Positions 27,717 through 35,451 of a stretch of DNA of 64,000 bases are shown here, in pieces. A program made the position numbers and the translations under genes. This stretch comes from Bacillota bacterium (lineage in GTDB: Bacteria; Bacillota; Clostridia; Acetivibrionales; DTU013), in assembly GCA_023435925.1 (NCBI GenBank), contig JAEZLF010000310.1:1-64000 (forward strand). Direction: 5' to 3'. A model generated the notes under the pieces. The model saw nothing but the letters and a program-made list of their open reading frames with translations. It had not been told where the DNA came from and ran no database searches. Each line of letters opens with the position of its first letter. Within the stretch, counting starts at the first letter, position 1.

Positions 27717-28736
27717 ATGTTTATACCTAAAAGAATTATTTTTGAGAAAGACTCATTAGAATATGATTTGGCTCAGGAGATTCTGGCTAAATTTAAAGAT
27801 AAGGATATTGAAATCATTAATTTGACTTCCAATAAACTCAAGCAGCACATTCCCGGCAATGATTTGTCCGCTCAATATAAAGAAGGTAAGAAGACTTTAG
27901 TGGTTGGAACAAAGAAGAGTTTAAAGTTTCAATCCTGCAAACCTTCGGCTCATTATCAGCTTCCTTTAGTATCAGGCTGCATGGGGCAATGTCAGTACTG
28001 TTACTTAAATACTATGTTAGGTGATAAGCCTTTTGTAAAAATCCACGCTAATATAAACGAAATTCTTGATCAAGCCCGGAAATATATCGATGAAAGAGCA
28101 CCCGATATAACGATATTTGAAGGAGCTGCTACATCTGACCCTGTACCTGTGGAGCCTTATACGCATTCATTACAAAAAGCAATCACATTCTTTGGCGAGC
28201 AAAAAAACGCAAGATTTCGGTTTGTAACAAAGTACAATGATATCGATACATTGCTCAAATTAGAGCACAATGGTCATACAGAAATAAGATTTAGTATCAA
28301 TACTTCTGCTGTTATAGACCAATATGAACATTTAACAGCCAACGTGAACAAAAGGATCGAAGCAAGCATAAAGGTTGCGGAGGCGGGATATCCTATGGGC
28401 TATTTAATTGCTCCTGTATTTATATACGATAATTGGCAGGATGAGTATCATCATTTATTGCTGGATTTAAAGAGGAAACTTCCAAATGGTTTAAATTTTC
28501 CAGTGACTTTTGAGATTATTTCACACCGCTATACTACAACGGCCAAAAATAGAATACTTCAGGTATTTCCTGAAAGCGAATTACCTATGAATGATGAAGA
28601 CCGCAAATATAAGTATGGACAATTTGGATATGGAAAGTATGTCTATCCTCAGGACAGCATGGATGAGATAAAGCAATTCTTTACAAAAGAGTTGGAAGAA
28701 CTGTTTCCAAATGAGGAGGTTAAATATATTATTTGA
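27717..28736 (+). CDS. splB: Spore photoproduct lyase
   Basis: Radical-SAM protein, 339 residues from ATG 27717 (homologues start MFIPKR); an in-frame ATG at 27657 has no ribosome site. The cluster motif C-x3-C-x2-C is CMGQCQYC. Other family patterns are YKEGKKTLVVGTKKSLKFQSCKPSAHYQLP and IEILSH-like FEIISHRYTTTAKNRI. It repairs the UV spore photoproduct in DNA at germination, marking the host as a spore former. Directly downstream are the fragments of the yyaL-like gene in which the prophage sits. Confidence 0.92.
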   Translation: MFIPKRIIFEKDSLEYDLAQEILAKFKDKDIEIINLTSNKLKQHIPGNDLSAQYKEGKKTLVVGTKKSLKFQSCKPSAHYQLPLVSGCMGQCQYCYLNTMLGDKPFVKIHANINEILDQARKYIDERAPDITIFEGAATSDPVPVEPYTHSLQKAITFFGEQKNARFRFVTKYNDIDTLLKLEHNGHTEIRFSINTSAVIDQYEHLTANVNKRIEASIKVAEAGYPMGYLIAPVFIYDNWQDEYHHLLLDLKRKLPNGLNFPVTFEIISHRYTTTAKNRILQVFPESELPMNDEDRKYKYGQFGYGKYVYPQDSMDEIKQFFTKELEELFPNEEVKYII

Positions 28737-28837
28737 TGTAAATTACTCCAACAATAGTTAACCTATAATTGTAGTGATAGAAGATACCAATCTTGATATC
28801 ATAGAAAAGCCTATTTTAACTTCAGTCCCCCTATTTT

Positions 28838-28972
28838 CTGCAGCATGCCCACAATCCCGTTGACTGGTACCCCTGGGGGCCGGAAGCTTTTTCAAGAGCA
28901 GTTTCCGAAAACAAACCAATCTTTCTCAGCATCGGTTACTCCACATGTCATTGGTGCCATGTCCGCATATAA
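28838..28972 (+). pseudogene. Internal 5' fragment of a thioredoxin-domain (YyaL/DUF255) gene, oldest copy
   Basis: Reading from CTG 28838 gives LQHAHNPVDWYPWGPEAF... ...SIGYSTCHWCHVRI and a stop. It lacks the start codon region and everything after the CxxC motif. It is similar but not identical at DNA level to the fragment at 29281 (many synonymous differences), so it is not a simple duplication. It breaks off 8 bases past the point where the present prophage crosses over. The following 300 bases (28973-29280) hold no gene; only the promoter region of the next fragment is expected there. Confidence 0.8.
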
Positions 28973-29280
28973 CAGCAATTCGGAAAGTATATTTTTGAGA
29001 ATTAACAAATGCGCAATTGCATCAAAGAAATAAGATTTCACTGGTGCAGGTATTATGCAGGTTATTGTGTGGTGTTTATCCTAAAAAGAATCATATTTTA
29101 TTTTATATTTTCATAAATAAATTTGCCCTTAACATGACACCATCTCCTTTCCTCAAGATTTAACCATTTTTATCCTACCATTCAGGGTTATTGTCGTCAA
29201 TATAATTCATGATACTATTGTATGAATTCGGGAATAACTAAGAACAAATACATGCTATGCTAATAGAGAGGTTGATAAAT

Positions 29281-29475
29281 ATGAGTAAAAATAAAAAGCC
29301 AAACAGACTGATTAATGAAAAATCTCCATACTTACTCCAACACGCTCATAACCCCGTAGACTGGTACCCCTGGGGGCCGGATGCCTTTTCACGAGCTGTT
29401 TCCGAGGATAAACCCATATTCCTCTCCATCGGCTATTCCACTTGTCACTGGTGCCAGTTTCATCAAATACACTAA
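29281..29475 (+). pseudogene. yyaL: 5' part of a yyaL-like thioredoxin-domain gene, cut by the prophage
   Basis: ATG 29281 has GAGAGG 7 bases upstream. The first 57 codons (NRLINEKSPYLLQHAHNPVDWYPW...SIGYSTCHWC) match the N-terminus of the DUF255/YyaL family, in which CHWC is the thioredoxin-like active site. Host sequence stops after TGGTG at 29453; the last six codons and the stop are phage sequence. The host 3' part resumes at 63735. Excision would rejoin an intact frame: ...TCHWC|HVMEQESF.... Confidence 0.9.
29449..29472. other. attL (left prophage junction)
   Basis: Shared core TGGTG 29449-29453. The phage arm 29452-29472, reversed, aligns with the arm at attR (63713-63733) at 13 of 21 positions, including the outer GTATT box. 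The recombinase stop codon touches the arm end. Confidence 0.75.
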
Positions 29476-30986
29476 TTGTATTCAATTTCTATTTCTGCAT
29501 CTTCACTTACTCTAGTCCATGTTATAACCTTAATTAGTTTTTTATATATTGTATTCAAATTAATAACATTAATTATTTTTAATCTATTTAACATATCCTT
29601 ATAATAAGTAATTCTATCCTCTGGATTTACGCTTTGTAAATTTAACATTTTTCTTTCCAGTATATCAATTTCTTTAGTAGTTGAATAAACTAAACTTTCC
29701 CATTTCTCTTTTCTTTGTAACCATTCGTCTCTTTTATAATCTCCCAATTCATAAGCTTCGTTGACCTTATCTAAAGCAGAAACGTATTTTTCATAATCTT
29801 TTTGCTTTTTGCTTATTTCTATTTTCAAGGTTTTGATATCATTGACATAATTCCCATCATCATTTTTCTCGAGCAATTCTATTGATTTTTTAATATGAAT
29901 CTCTGCTTTCTTTTTTACCGTTTCTAATACTTCTTTATAATTTCCCCCTCTATTCGCACACTTTTCCCCCACTTCGCTTATGTGCCAGCATGGTTTTATA
30001 AGTATATAACCATTATTCTTTTTTTGAAATGTCATGCCATAACCACATATACCACATTTAATTAGTCCACTTAATTCATATGTTCCTGCTCTCGCCCTTT
30101 TAGGTGTTTTTTGTCGTTTATTAATTAACTCTATTATTATATCGTGTTCCAATTGTGTTTTAGTAGCTTCATGACAGTTATCAACGATATTCCATTCACT
30201 TCTAGGTAGTTCTCTATATTCTTTAGCATTAGATTTCTTAATCTTATGCCCATCGCCCTTTGTTTTATTTGTGATAATTTTACCTAGGTGAGTTTCGTCT
30301 GTTAATAATCTATATATTGCTACATTTGACCAAGCTTTACCTTTAGAACTCAATATATTTTTCTTATTCAAATCAATTGATATATTTTGTGGAGTTACAC
30401 CTTTTAAAGCTTGTTCAATAATATATCTGTAAATCTCTAATTTTTCATCATTTACAACTAAACCTTTTTCATTAAACTTACCATTCCACTCTTGATATTC
30501 ATAAGGGAATGGAGGAATCCCATTTGTCCAATTACCCATCTTTGCTCCGGCTTTTTTACCTTGTCTTAATCTTCGGGTTATGGTTTTATATTCGTGTCTT
30601 GCGAAGAAACTTTGAAAATCAGAATAATCTTCATCTGATTCATTATTTAAGTCATAAATTTTACTTGGAGTAATAATTAATGTGTTAGATTTTTTTAATA
30701 TATCTTCAATATAACCTTGCTCATTTTTGCTTCCTCTTGACAATCTATCATAATCCATTACAACTACCGCATCATATAACTCTGATTCAACTTCGCTTAG
30801 AAGTTTTTTAAATTGTGGTCTCATCTCAATACTGTCTGATGTTCCAATTTCTGCATATTCAACATATTTCCAATTATTTTTCTCGCATAATTCTACTAAT
30901 GCATTCCTATGCTTCTGGAGGTCTTTTTCTTCATCACCCCTTGACTTTCTTAAATATATCGCAACAAATCTAACATCATATGTCAT
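29472..30986 (-). CDS. Large serine recombinase (phage integrase)
   Basis: 504 residues from ATG 30986 (AAGGGG upstream; a TTG at 31010 is less likely). Resolvase catalytic domain at the N-terminus with nucleophile Ser15 in AIYLRKSRGDEE, and DYDRLSRGS; then a recombinase domain (GIPPFPYEY..., ISIDLNKKNILSSKGKAWS) and a zinc-ribbon (CGICGYGM...C...C) followed by a coiled-coil (about 375-450), the standard layout of phage integrases such as those of A118 or SPbeta. It lies against attL, as these genes do. Confidence 0.93.
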   Translation of the reverse strand: MTYDVRFVAIYLRKSRGDEEKDLQKHRNALVELCEKNNWKYVEYAEIGTSDSIEMRPQFKKLLSEVESELYDAVVVMDYDRLSRGSKNEQGYIEDILKKSNTLIITPSKIYDLNNESDEDYSDFQSFFARHEYKTITRRLRQGKKAGAKMGNWTNGIPPFPYEYQEWNGKFNEKGLVVNDEKLEIYRYIIEQALKGVTPQNISIDLNKKNILSSKGKAWSNVAIYRLLTDETHLGKIITNKTKGDGHKIKKSNAKEYRELPRSEWNIVDNCHEATKTQLEHDIIIELINKRQKTPKRARAGTYELSGLIKCGICGYGMTFQKKNNGYILIKPCWHISEVGEKCANRGGNYKEVLETVKKKAEIHIKKSIELLEKNDDGNYVNDIKTLKIEISKKQKDYEKYVSALDKVNEAYELGDYKRDEWLQRKEKWESLVYSTTKEIDILERKMLNLQSVNPEDRITYYKDMLNRLKIINVINLNTIYKKLIKVITWTRVSEDAEIEIEYN

Positions 30987-31006
30987 AATTTTCAACCCCT
31001 TAATAG

Positions 31007-31138
31007 TCAATATTTGGCTATTTCGTTTCTATTATATTTAACAATGTCAATTTTGTCAAATACACTTCCAATTGCTTGTGCTGTTTTCTTAATTGCCTCA
31101 TCAGATGGCTGATTTTTAATTATTACGTTTATTTTCAT
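31007..31138 (-). CDS. Small protein upstream of the serine recombinase
   Basis: 43 residues (MKINVIIKNQPSDEAIKKTAQ...), with GGGAG 3-4 bases before the ATG. Its stop lies 20 bases before the recombinase start, so the two form one operon. Function unknown. A directionality factor is conceivable from position, but it lacks any recognisable DNA-binding motif. Confidence 0.6.
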   Translation of the reverse strand: MKINVIIKNQPSDEAIKKTAQAIGSVFDKIDIVKYNRNEIAKY

Positions 31139-31185
31139 ATCTCCCTCACATTCTTATCAATAAAAATTGCAAAAACAAAATAGGG

Positions 31186-31202
31186 ACATACCATTTGGTA
31201 CA
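31186..31202. promoter_or_regulatory. Iteron-like site upstream of the recombinase operon
   Basis: Contains ACCATTTGGTACA, identical over 13 bases to iteron 2 of the origin region (58498-58514), and is flanked by GGGACATA, also found beside the first iteron (58444). It lies about 50 bases upstream of the 43-residue gene that precedes the recombinase. Confidence 0.6.
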
Positions 31203-31233
31203 CCCCTCATTTATATATCTTGTATTTACTTTA

Positions 31234-31656
31234 TTACTCTACATCGTCTTTCTCTTCCATAATCTGATCTTTTGCTACCTTAAACCATTTCATAATAACA
31301 TTGGGCAATTTGATATCCATGCCTATTGAATTCTCAATAATTGAGGCCAATTCCTTGAAGCAGAATGCACCAATGAAAATAGTTCCCACTGGAACATTGA
31401 TTCCATTTAGCATAGCAACCCTTTGACCAAGTATCAAAGCAAATAATAAGAAGAATTCTCCAACCTTTTTCAGCATTCCAACTTTCATTTCATGGCTGGA
31501 AAAGTTACCATTCTTAAAGCTTTTAATAACTCCTGTTATGATGTCTACACTCATGAGTATTACCCATATGATTATGATTTCCCAGTTTAAGCCAGCTAGG
31601 TAAGCACACAATCCTAGAAAAGAACCTAATATTATATCAATAAAACTATTTTTCAT
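31234..31656 (-). CDS. Phage holin (toxin-secretion/lysis holin family 4)
   Basis: 140 residues with four hydrophobic segments (IILGSFLGLCAYLAGL, IIIIWVILMSVDIITGVI, FFLLFALILGQRVAML, VGTIFIGAFCFKELASII) and an acidic C-terminus; the DIITGVIKSFKNGNF stretch is typical of family 4 holins. It would permeabilise the membrane for an endolysin, but no amidase, lysozyme or peptidase gene is adjacent, which is unusual. Confidence 0.85.
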   Translation of the reverse strand: MKNSFIDIILGSFLGLCAYLAGLNWEIIIIWVILMSVDIITGVIKSFKNGNFSSHEMKVGMLKKVGEFFLLFALILGQRVAMLNGINVPVGTIFIGAFCFKELASIIENSIGMDIKLPNVIMKWFKVAKDQIMEEKDDVE

Positions 31657-31691
31657 TTTAATCCTTCCTTATATCTTATAATTACTTTAAC

Positions 31692-33383
31692 TTAATAATT
31701 ACCTCCACCCCTACTTTGTACAAATATCTGCTTAGTTACTGTAGCAGCCATTCTTGCTAATCCTGAAGGGTTATTAGATGTCGTACTTGGATATATCTCT
31801 ACCGTATGAAACGCTCCACGAGTAACTTTGCCGTTTGATTGAGACAAGTAAGGTATAATATCAATATCGCTACCGGAGAGGCTGGTTACCGGAATTGTAG
31901 TGCCATCTACTTTAATTATTACTGATGTTGGCAGATAATAAAACTCGTAGATACCATAGTTGATGTCATGTGTATGCGAAGGAATTGAAACTTCATGATT
32001 ATGCGCTGGTATATCAAGTTGCGGAGAGTATACCCAATGATAATGATTTCCGTTGTATGGTGTTGAAATTTCCGATGCAACTCCGAATGCAAATACAAGT
32101 GCTTCTGAAGATGATGAAGCTGTGCTACCTCCTCCAGATGCAGAACCTGTTTCATATGCCCTGAATTTATCCGTTTCAAATGTCAATAAGCATTTATTTA
32201 CCGCCACACATTCATTGGGAATATAGAATTTAATAGTAGCAGGATGAGAATTATCGCAATTATCCTGATAATCATCACTATCAATACAAGTAGTCCCTTG
32301 GGCGTATACATCATTGATATGTTGCTTGCTCTGGATGCTGGTTGTAATATCTGCTATATCCAAAGCTTTATTGGATATCTCAATCTGTATATCTCCCGGA
32401 TTGCCTGTTAAGTCAGATTTACTAACCCCCATAATTCTGGCAGTAAAATTGCCTATATCTACATCATAGACATCGACAAGTATACCCGGTTCCGTAAATT
32501 TATCTAGGGTATCTCCTGAAATAGAATATATATCAGCTCCATCTATTGTATATGTAATTCTTGGATTTTTTACAGTCTCCAACCATGCTAATGCTTTAGC
32601 CTTTAATGTTGCAGCACTCTCTGTAGACTTGTCAATAAATGTTATTGCCTTAACTCCATATAAACTTAATGTATCTGCATCCAGATAAGGTACACCTACA
32701 TTTACATCTTTTATAGTTAGCTGGTTAATGCCCTCACCATATCCTAGTGGATATACCCTTGTTATAATATAGCTTGGATCTTCATCTTTTGTTATACCTA
32801 CAAGATTTTTTTGATATATTATACGTGCTGTAGCTGTACTAGGAGGATTTATTAGATTTACTGTCCATGGATAACTTATAGTATCCCATGTCCACTGATA
32901 TGCTCCTGTATAGGCTTTGGGTAGACTAAATAATGCACTTAATAGATTTTCGTTTGACCATCCATAGTCAAATATGTTTACAAAGTCTACAGTACCTCTT
33001 ACCCAATTTGTTGTTGTCTGCCTGCTTAAGATATAGTCAATATTGACAGATGGGACATAACCAACAGACTGATGATACTGGAACATGATATCATCCAGCA
33101 GAGTAGCTAGTACGTGCTCACATTGGTATGTTATAGTTTTACCATCAGCAGATTTTTGAAACTTACTCGGTACTATCCTAAAGAGTTCAACACGTTCTCC
33201 ATTATCAAATATTTCGACATATCTAAAAGCTGTACATTCCGCATTTTTAGGATCATCTGCTGGTAAACTAAATTGTGCTGTCCATACTTCGTTAAATCTT
33301 TTTGTATATCCAATATCGTATGCATTTTGTAAAATAGCAACAGGGTTAGTGGTACTAACCCCGTAATCATAAATCTTTATCAA
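31692..33383 (-). CDS. Tail-tip / minor structural protein
   Basis: About 563 residues. The N-terminal 350 residues resemble siphovirus Gp37-like/Tal-type tail proteins (KIYDYGVSTTNPVAILQNAYDIGYTKRFNEVWTAQFSLP...). The C-terminus has a Gly/Ser-rich hinge (SASGGGSTASSSSEA) and histidine-rich segments (NGNHYHWVYSPQLDIPAHNHEVSIPSHTHD) like trimeric receptor-binding parts. TTG 33383 with AGAGGTG 6 bases upstream fits better than GTG 33392 inside that site. It is separated from the other tail genes by the recombinase and PemK-like genes. Confidence 0.75.
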   Translation of the reverse strand: MIKIYDYGVSTTNPVAILQNAYDIGYTKRFNEVWTAQFSLPADDPKNAECTAFRYVEIFDNGERVELFRIVPSKFQKSADGKTITYQCEHVLATLLDDIMFQYHQSVGYVPSVNIDYILSRQTTTNWVRGTVDFVNIFDYGWSNENLLSALFSLPKAYTGAYQWTWDTISYPWTVNLINPPSTATARIIYQKNLVGITKDEDPSYIITRVYPLGYGEGINQLTIKDVNVGVPYLDADTLSLYGVKAITFIDKSTESAATLKAKALAWLETVKNPRITYTIDGADIYSISGDTLDKFTEPGILVDVYDVDIGNFTARIMGVSKSDLTGNPGDIQIEISNKALDIADITTSIQSKQHINDVYAQGTTCIDSDDYQDNCDNSHPATIKFYIPNECVAVNKCLLTFETDKFRAYETGSASGGGSTASSSSEALVFAFGVASEISTPYNGNHYHWVYSPQLDIPAHNHEVSIPSHTHDINYGIYEFYYLPTSVIIKVDGTTIPVTSLSGSDIDIIPYLSQSNGKVTRGAFHTVEIYPSTTSNNPSGLARMAATVTKQIFVQSRGGGNY

Positions 33384-33400
33384 GTTTTTCACCTCTAAAA

Positions 33401-34393
33401 TTATATAACGTTCTTTTCATGTTCTTGCATCACAGTATCTACGTTCAGTTGCGCATATATCTGTGTTGTGACAGGGCTTTCGTGTCCTAAATATCTCTGA
33501 ACCACTGCCAATGAAGCACCATTGTTAAGCATATTTGATGCTGTAGTATGTCTCATCAAGTGAGGGTAGACAGGCTTTGTAATACCCGCTTTTGCGCCAA
33601 GCTCCGAAAATGTTCTTTCGATAGCCCTCCTACCAAGTCTGGCATGAGGCTGCCTCTCGCTAACAAATAAAGCATCATCATTATCCGTCCTTGAGTTAAG
33701 GTATTTCCACAGTGATACTTTTGCTTTGGCATTGAGCCTTACTGGACGTTCTTTTCTGCCTTTGCCAAGAACAATAACCCTGCTGGTAGACCAATCTATA
33801 CTACTTTTGTTAAGAGGTTGAACTTCATCTAGGCGGCAACCTGTAGAATAAAAAAATTCCACCAACGCTCTATCCCTAAGATTTGTACTTGCTGCATCTC
33901 GTAACATCTCAAATTCTTCAGCTGTTAATGCCTTGCGCACATATTTATTTGTCTTAATGGCTTTTATTTTTCTTAATGGGCTTTTTAAGATATATTCTTC
34001 GTCCTCCAACCATGTAAAGAATGCTTTGAGTGCAGAAAGCATCGTTGACATTGTGCTGTTCTTTACTCCAGTCTTTGCGTACGATGTCATGTACATACGA
34101 ATATCCATTGTAGTGATGTTCTCAATATCTTTCTGTATAAAACGAGAGAAACGTGTCAGTTGAATCTTGTATGATTTCAGTGAATGCGGCGATAATCCAT
34201 CCAACCTTTTAGCGGCCAGATAAAGAAATATCTTTTCGTTAATGTTAGTAATAGGTACTAATGCTCTTGTGACCGGATGCAGTTCGTAATCGTACAGTTC
34301 TTCTTCCAAAATGATACGGAGCTTTGCTACTTGCTCACTGTTAAGAATGTCCCATGTCCTATCCAGAACCCTGATGATAAATTCCTCACGCAT
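33401..34393 (-). CDS. Tyrosine recombinase within the tail module
   Basis: 330 residues. N-terminal SAM-like core-binding domain (ITNINEKIFLYLAAKRLDGLSPHSLKSYKIQLTRFSRFI) and C-terminal catalytic domain with the full set R (STGCRLDEV), K (LGKGRKERPV), H-x-x-R (HLMRHTTAS), H (LGHES) and nucleophile Tyr (TQIYAQLN). AGGAGG is 8 bases before the ATG. It has its own promoter, a leader peptide and competing hairpins upstream, so it is an autonomous cassette, not part of the tail operon. It may move the cassette or invert DNA for tail variation; no second site was found. Confidence 0.9.
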   Translation of the reverse strand: MREEFIIRVLDRTWDILNSEQVAKLRIILEEELYDYELHPVTRALVPITNINEKIFLYLAAKRLDGLSPHSLKSYKIQLTRFSRFIQKDIENITTMDIRMYMTSYAKTGVKNSTMSTMLSALKAFFTWLEDEEYILKSPLRKIKAIKTNKYVRKALTAEEFEMLRDAASTNLRDRALVEFFYSTGCRLDEVQPLNKSSIDWSTSRVIVLGKGRKERPVRLNAKAKVSLWKYLNSRTDNDDALFVSERQPHARLGRRAIERTFSELGAKAGITKPVYPHLMRHTTASNMLNNGASLAVVQRYLGHESPVTTQIYAQLNVDTVMQEHEKNVI

Positions 34394-34401
34394 GATAAAT
34401 G

Positions 34402-34469
34402 CCTCCTATTGAATATCTAGGAGGCGTAATGTATAATTACATTGCAAACACATAGTACCCTCCTAGATA
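34402..34469 (-). promoter_or_regulatory. Attenuator-like RNA switch before the tyrosine recombinase
   Basis: In transcript order: segment A ATCTAGGAGG (34469-34460), segment B CCTCCTAGAT (34425-34416, extended to GCCTCCTA at 34426-34419) and segment C TAGGAGGC (34409-34402). B can pair with A (10 bases) or with C (8 bases). C is the recombinase ribosome site and A the ribosome site of a 15-codon leader peptide, so the two pairings exclude each other. Confidence 0.65.
34407..34454 (-). CDS. 15-residue leader peptide
   Basis: MCLQCNYTLRLLDIQ, with AGGAGG 5 bases before the ATG; its stop TAG overlaps the TAGGAGG of the recombinase ribosome site. Ribosomes on this frame run through segment B of the competing hairpins, the arrangement of translational attenuators such as those of erm genes. 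Confidence 0.6.
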
Positions 34470-34483
34470 GGGGCCTGTGTGAG

Positions 34484-34580
34484 GAAGCTTCTCGGTTGCC
34501 GCCGTGGAGCTTCCTTTGCTATATAAATATTTATAGCATGACCTTGCCTATATTATACCAAACATATGTTCGTGTATCAA
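34484..34580 (-). promoter_or_regulatory. Promoter and leader hairpin of the recombinase cassette
   Basis: TTGATA (34580-34575), 16 bases, TATAAT (34558-34553), reading leftward. The transcript then contains a stem GGAAGCT/AGCTTCC (34484-34515) before the attenuator. Confidence 0.6.
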
Positions 34581-34640
34581 GGATTACATGCTATTTCTTG
34601 AAAATTATTACTTCGCTTTCTACCCTTAGAAAATGAATAA

Positions 34641-34660
34641 GGCCTCCGATTAAGGAGGTC
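34641..34660 (-). terminator. Terminator after the PemK-like gene
   Basis: GACCTCC-N6-GGAGGCC stem followed by TTATTC on the minus strand. The same 20-base sequence, with two changes, recurs at 51696-51715 after another minus-strand gene. Confidence 0.75.
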
Positions 34661-34744
34661 TTAAATCATATTTGCTCACCAAAGAGCTAATAATATTTAG
34701 TTATATGTGTCTTATTACTAAGACGAATAATATTTAATTATATT

Positions 34745-35320
34745 TTATGCTTCTTTCTTGATAATGTCAACATCTGAAAATAAAATTTTTGCAACGGATA
34801 GTTCAATATCTTGTCTACTTGTAACTACATCATAATATCCTTTTGCTTGGTACAATCTTTGTAAATCTACACATCTTGCATTTCTAACTTGTAATTTGGT
34901 CAATCTGCCATTAATAAAATCTTTCACTTCAATTGAAAACTCCGAATCTTCTTCAACATCAATATTAGTATTATCATCTGAAGTTGAAGGAATTATTAAA
35001 TATTTTGTCTTAAATTTTTTCAAGATATAGCACCAATGACCTCCAAACAATTCTTTTGGAAAACCATGCCCTAAATTAAAATATGCCATCTGATGGATAT
35101 TTGGCTCTGTTTTTAATTTATAATATGTGTCATTTGGATTTTTATCTTTATTATTCTCAACATATTTTGTAAAAAATCTATCTAATTGTTCTATTTGCAA
35201 TTTTAAATCATATAAAAATCCGTGCTTGTCATATTTTCTTCCATTCGTATTATCTTCAGGCATATTCTTTATATCATGAAAAATATGTGCTATTTCCCAC
35301 ATTTCTTTATATATATTCAT
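34745..35320 (-). CDS. PemK/MazF-fold protein (phage-encoded, unpaired)
   Basis: 191 residues from ATG 35320 (GGAGG 7 bases upstream). After an N-terminal helical part (about 1-75) comes a MazF-like core: YFNLGHGFPKELFGGHWCYILKKF, then YLIIPSTS, and a later RNARCVDLQRL stretch matching the usual beta-barrel order. MazF proteins are mRNA endoribonucleases. No antitoxin gene is next to it, and the key Arg of the usual GxxRPxxV is absent (GGHWCYI), so it may be an inactive or differently used relative. The gene has its own terminator and interrupts the tail genes. Confidence 0.68.
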   Translation of the reverse strand: MNIYKEMWEIAHIFHDIKNMPEDNTNGRKYDKHGFLYDLKLQIEQLDRFFTKYVENNKDKNPNDTYYKLKTEPNIHQMAYFNLGHGFPKELFGGHWCYILKKFKTKYLIIPSTSDDNTNIDVEEDSEFSIEVKDFINGRLTKLQVRNARCVDLQRLYQAKGYYDVVTSRQDIELSVAKILFSDVDIIKKEA

Positions 35321-35451
35321 ATAACTTCCTCCACACTCACAAATTTCTCTCACATTATACCACTTATTGTATATATGTGAAAGATTTTGTAAGAAAGATT
35401 AGAGGAATGAGGGGAGATGACTCCCCATGAGTAGTGAACATAATGATCCTA

